64,000 nucleotides of DNA from Pectobacterium cacticida (lineage in GTDB: Bacteria; Pseudomonadota; Gammaproteobacteria; Enterobacterales; Enterobacteriaceae): positions 3,844,001 through 3,908,000 of the forward strand of contig NZ_CP133656.1 of the NCBI RefSeq assembly GCF_036885195.1. Direction: 5' to 3'. This document shows positions 62,347 to 64,000 of this stretch, piece by piece. The notes under the pieces are model-generated. The model had not been told where the DNA came from. It saw only the letters and a list, made by a program, of their open reading frames with translations, and ran no database searches. A program made the position numbers and the translations under genes. Every line of letters begins with the position of its first letter. Position 1 is the stretch's first letter.

Positions 62347-63504
62347 TCAGCCAGCTAAGCGCTGCTGAGTGGCTTGCACCAGTGAGTCAGTGGTGATATC
62401 CGCAATCGATTTAGCCCCGGTGAGCGTCATCGCCACGCGCATTTCTTTTTCGATCAGATCCAGCAGGTTAACCACGCCTGCCTCACCCGCGGCCGCCAGT
62501 GCATAGACAAATGCCCGCCCGAGCAACACACTATCTGCGCCTAGCGCAAGCATCCGTACCACATCCAGGCCGGTGCGTATGCCGGAATCGACCAAAATGG
62601 TGATATCGCCCTTCACCGCCTCAGCGATAGCGGGCAGCGCATGCGCTGTCGACAGTACACCATCCAACTGGCGACCACCGTGGTTGGAAACGACAATGCC
62701 GTCTGCGCCAAACCTAACCGCGTCTTTGGCGTCTTCCGGGTCGAGGATACCTTTAATAATCATCGACCCTTTCCACATCTCACGGATCCACGCCAGATCC
62801 TGCCAGGAAATAGAAGCATCAAAATTTTCCGCCAGCCAGCCGATGTAATTCTCCAGCGTTGTTGGCTTACCACGATAGGCGGACACGTTGCCTAAGTCGT
62901 GCGGCTTACCATTCAGGCCGACATCCCATGCCCACTGTGGATGCACCATCGCCTGCAAAATACGGCGTACCGACGCATAAGGGCCGCTCATACCGGAATG
63001 AGCATCGCGATAGCGTGCCCCCGGCGTCGGCATATCCACGGTAAACACCAGCGTCTTAACCCCAGCCGCCTGTGCGCGTTCTAACACGTTGCGCATAAAG
63101 CCACGATCTTTTAATACATAGAGTTGGAACCACATCGGGCGGTCGATAGCCGGCGCGACTTCCTCTATCGGGCAAACCGACACCGTAGACAGCGTAAAGG
63201 GGATCCCCTTCCGCGCCGCGGCACGGGCAGCCTGCACCTCGCCGCGCCGGGCATACATCCCGGTCAGACCAACAGGCGCCAGCGCCACCGGCATCGCCAG
63301 TTTCTCACCAAACAGTGTCGTTTCCAGACTGAGGTCAGACATATTTTTCAGAATACGCTGGCGCAACGCGATATCGGCCAGATCGGCGGTATTGCGCCGG
63401 AGGGTGTGCTCGTTGTACGCCCCGCCGTCAATATAGTGGAAAAGAAATGGCGGCAGCTTACGCTGCGCCGCCGCCCGGTAGTCCGTTGAAGCTGAGATGA
63501 TCAT
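62347..63504 (-). CDS. lldD: L-lactate dehydrogenase (FMN, quinone-dependent)
   Basis: This 385-aa enzyme is a close match to E. coli LldD. It has the FMN/substrate residues in FHYIDGGAYNEHTLRR, PVALAPVGLTGMYARRGE and the catalytic His in IVVSNHGGRQLDG, plus DSGIRTGLDVVRMLALGA. It oxidises L-lactate to pyruvate at the inner membrane. ATG 63504 (MIISASTDYRAAAQR) has an AAGGA site; an in-frame ATG at 63570 does not. It lies 87 bp after aldA, and no LldP or LldR gene is beside it in the window. Confidence 0.94.
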   Translation of the reverse strand: MIISASTDYRAAAQRKLPPFLFHYIDGGAYNEHTLRRNTADLADIALRQRILKNMSDLSLETTLFGEKLAMPVALAPVGLTGMYARRGEVQAARAAARKGIPFTLSTVSVCPIEEVAPAIDRPMWFQLYVLKDRGFMRNVLERAQAAGVKTLVFTVDMPTPGARYRDAHSGMSGPYASVRRILQAMVHPQWAWDVGLNGKPHDLGNVSAYRGKPTTLENYIGWLAENFDASISWQDLAWIREMWKGSMIIKGILDPEDAKDAVRFGADGIVVSNHGGRQLDGVLSTAHALPAIAEAVKGDITILVDSGIRTGLDVVRMLALGADSVLLGRAFVYALAAAGEAGVVNLLDLIEKEMRVAMTLTGAKSIADITTDSLVQATQQRLAG

Positions 63505-63591
63505 TGTCCTTTTCCATCCTTCTATTTGTATGTGCGACTGACGGTCGAACGAATGACCGCCAAATCGCATTGCCTTTTAGTCAAACTGCCT

Positions 63592-64000
63592 TTAGTGAAA
63601 TTGAAGATACGCCACATGTGTTTGCAGATATTCCTGCAAACCGTGTTTGCCATCGGCGCCGCCCACGCCAGATTTACGCCACCCGGCATGGAAGCCCTGC
63701 ATCGCCTCGAAGTTCTCACGGTTGATGTAGGTTTCACCGAACTTCAATCCTTTTAGCGCCTTCATCGCGGTATTAATATTTTGCGTATAGATCGACGATG
63801 TCAGGCCATAGTCGCTGTCATTCGCCATCGCGATCGCTTCATCCAGCGTGTCGAACGTCGCGACGGGCAGCACTGGCCCAAACACTTCCTCGTGCATAAT
63901 CGGCATGTCTTGCCTGACGTTCACCAGCAGCGTGGGCGGATAGAAATACCCCGTACCGCTGGTACGCTGACCGCCAAGCAGTACTTTGGCCCCCTGCGCG
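63592..64000 (-). CDS. aldA: Lactaldehyde dehydrogenase, 5' end outside window
   Basis: This is the C-terminal part (about 135 residues) of an aldehyde dehydrogenase that matches E. coli AldA: GYFYPPTLL, MHEEVFGPVLPVATFD, ANDSDYGLTSSIYTQN, FGETYINRENFEAMQGFHAG and DGKHGLQEYLQTHVAYLQ. The frame stays open to the window edge. AldA oxidises L-lactaldehyde, formed from L-rhamnose and L-fucose, to L-lactate, which the next gene product, LldD, can use. The two probably form one transcript. Confidence 0.93.
   Translation of the reverse strand, partial: AQGAKVLLGGQRTSGTGYFYPPTLLVNVRQDMPIMHEEVFGPVLPVATFDTLDEAIAMANDSDYGLTSSIYTQNINTAMKALKGLKFGETYINRENFEAMQGFHAGWRKSGVGGADGKHGLQEYLQTHVAYLQFH

Overview
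The window reads as chromosomal DNA of a soft-rot enterobacterium, most probably Pectobacterium or a close relative. Most proteins are recognisable orthologues of Escherichia coli core proteins, and several E. coli gene orders are kept: gntX/nfuA/bioH, ugpBAECQ, cpxRA/cpxP/fieF/pfkA, and yiiQ/fpr/glpXKF/zapB. Between these core blocks lie plant-associated functions: a probable rhamnogalacturonan lyase, a beta-glucoside PTS, threonate catabolism, agmatine catabolism and a SotB-type efflux pump. The genus call is inference from gene content. No rRNA, tRNA, CRISPR array or insertion sequence was seen.

Layout. 1-4 kb: the 3' part of malQ, then nfuA and gntX (minus) divergent from bioH. 4.1-7.3 kb: the RND pump gene acrD. 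7.3-11.8 kb: an alkaline phosphatase followed without a gap by a small exported protein, an ABC ATPase and an FtsX-like permease carrying a perfect (His-Glu)14 tract; this looks like a zinc-handling module tied to a zinc enzyme. 11.8-18.3 kb: the complete threonate pathway (ltnD, otnK, otnC, otnI and a GntP permease) with a divergent DeoR regulator. 18.4-20.5 kb: an A+T-rich accessory patch with an unrecognised two-gene unit, a decayed TacA/TacT-like module and an intact ParDE-like module. 20.5-26.8 kb: ugpBAECQ behind phased Pho boxes, then an AEC-family transporter.

27-34 kb: yhhA-like gene, trmL, cpxRA divergent from cpxP (with a CpxR box and a CpxQ small RNA in the cpxP 3' UTR), sotB, fieF and pfkA. 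In E. coli, pfkA lies close to tpiA. Here about 20 kb separate them: a structured intergenic element, a LysR regulator, a DUF6250/PL26-like lyase/TonB-receptor operon, a NitT/TauT-type binding protein, a divergent tonB-exbB-exbD/fused permease/ATPase operon, aguBA and ascGFB. 54-60.9 kb returns to core order with tpiA, yiiQ, fpr, glpX, glpK, glpF and zapB. 61-64 kb: an AI-2E-family membrane protein, lldD and the 3' part of aldA.

How it works together. Much of the window feeds triose and glycerol phosphates into central metabolism: Ugp/UgpQ and GlpFK supply glycerol 3-phosphate, the otn pathway yields dihydroxyacetone phosphate, and tpiA, pfkA and glpX handle the hexose/triose interface. The strongest candidates for something not well described are the phosphatase/(HE)14 transporter cluster, the TonB/PL26-like/fused-permease locus, the unknown pair at 18.4-19.5 kb, and the roughly 235-bp structured element after pfkA.
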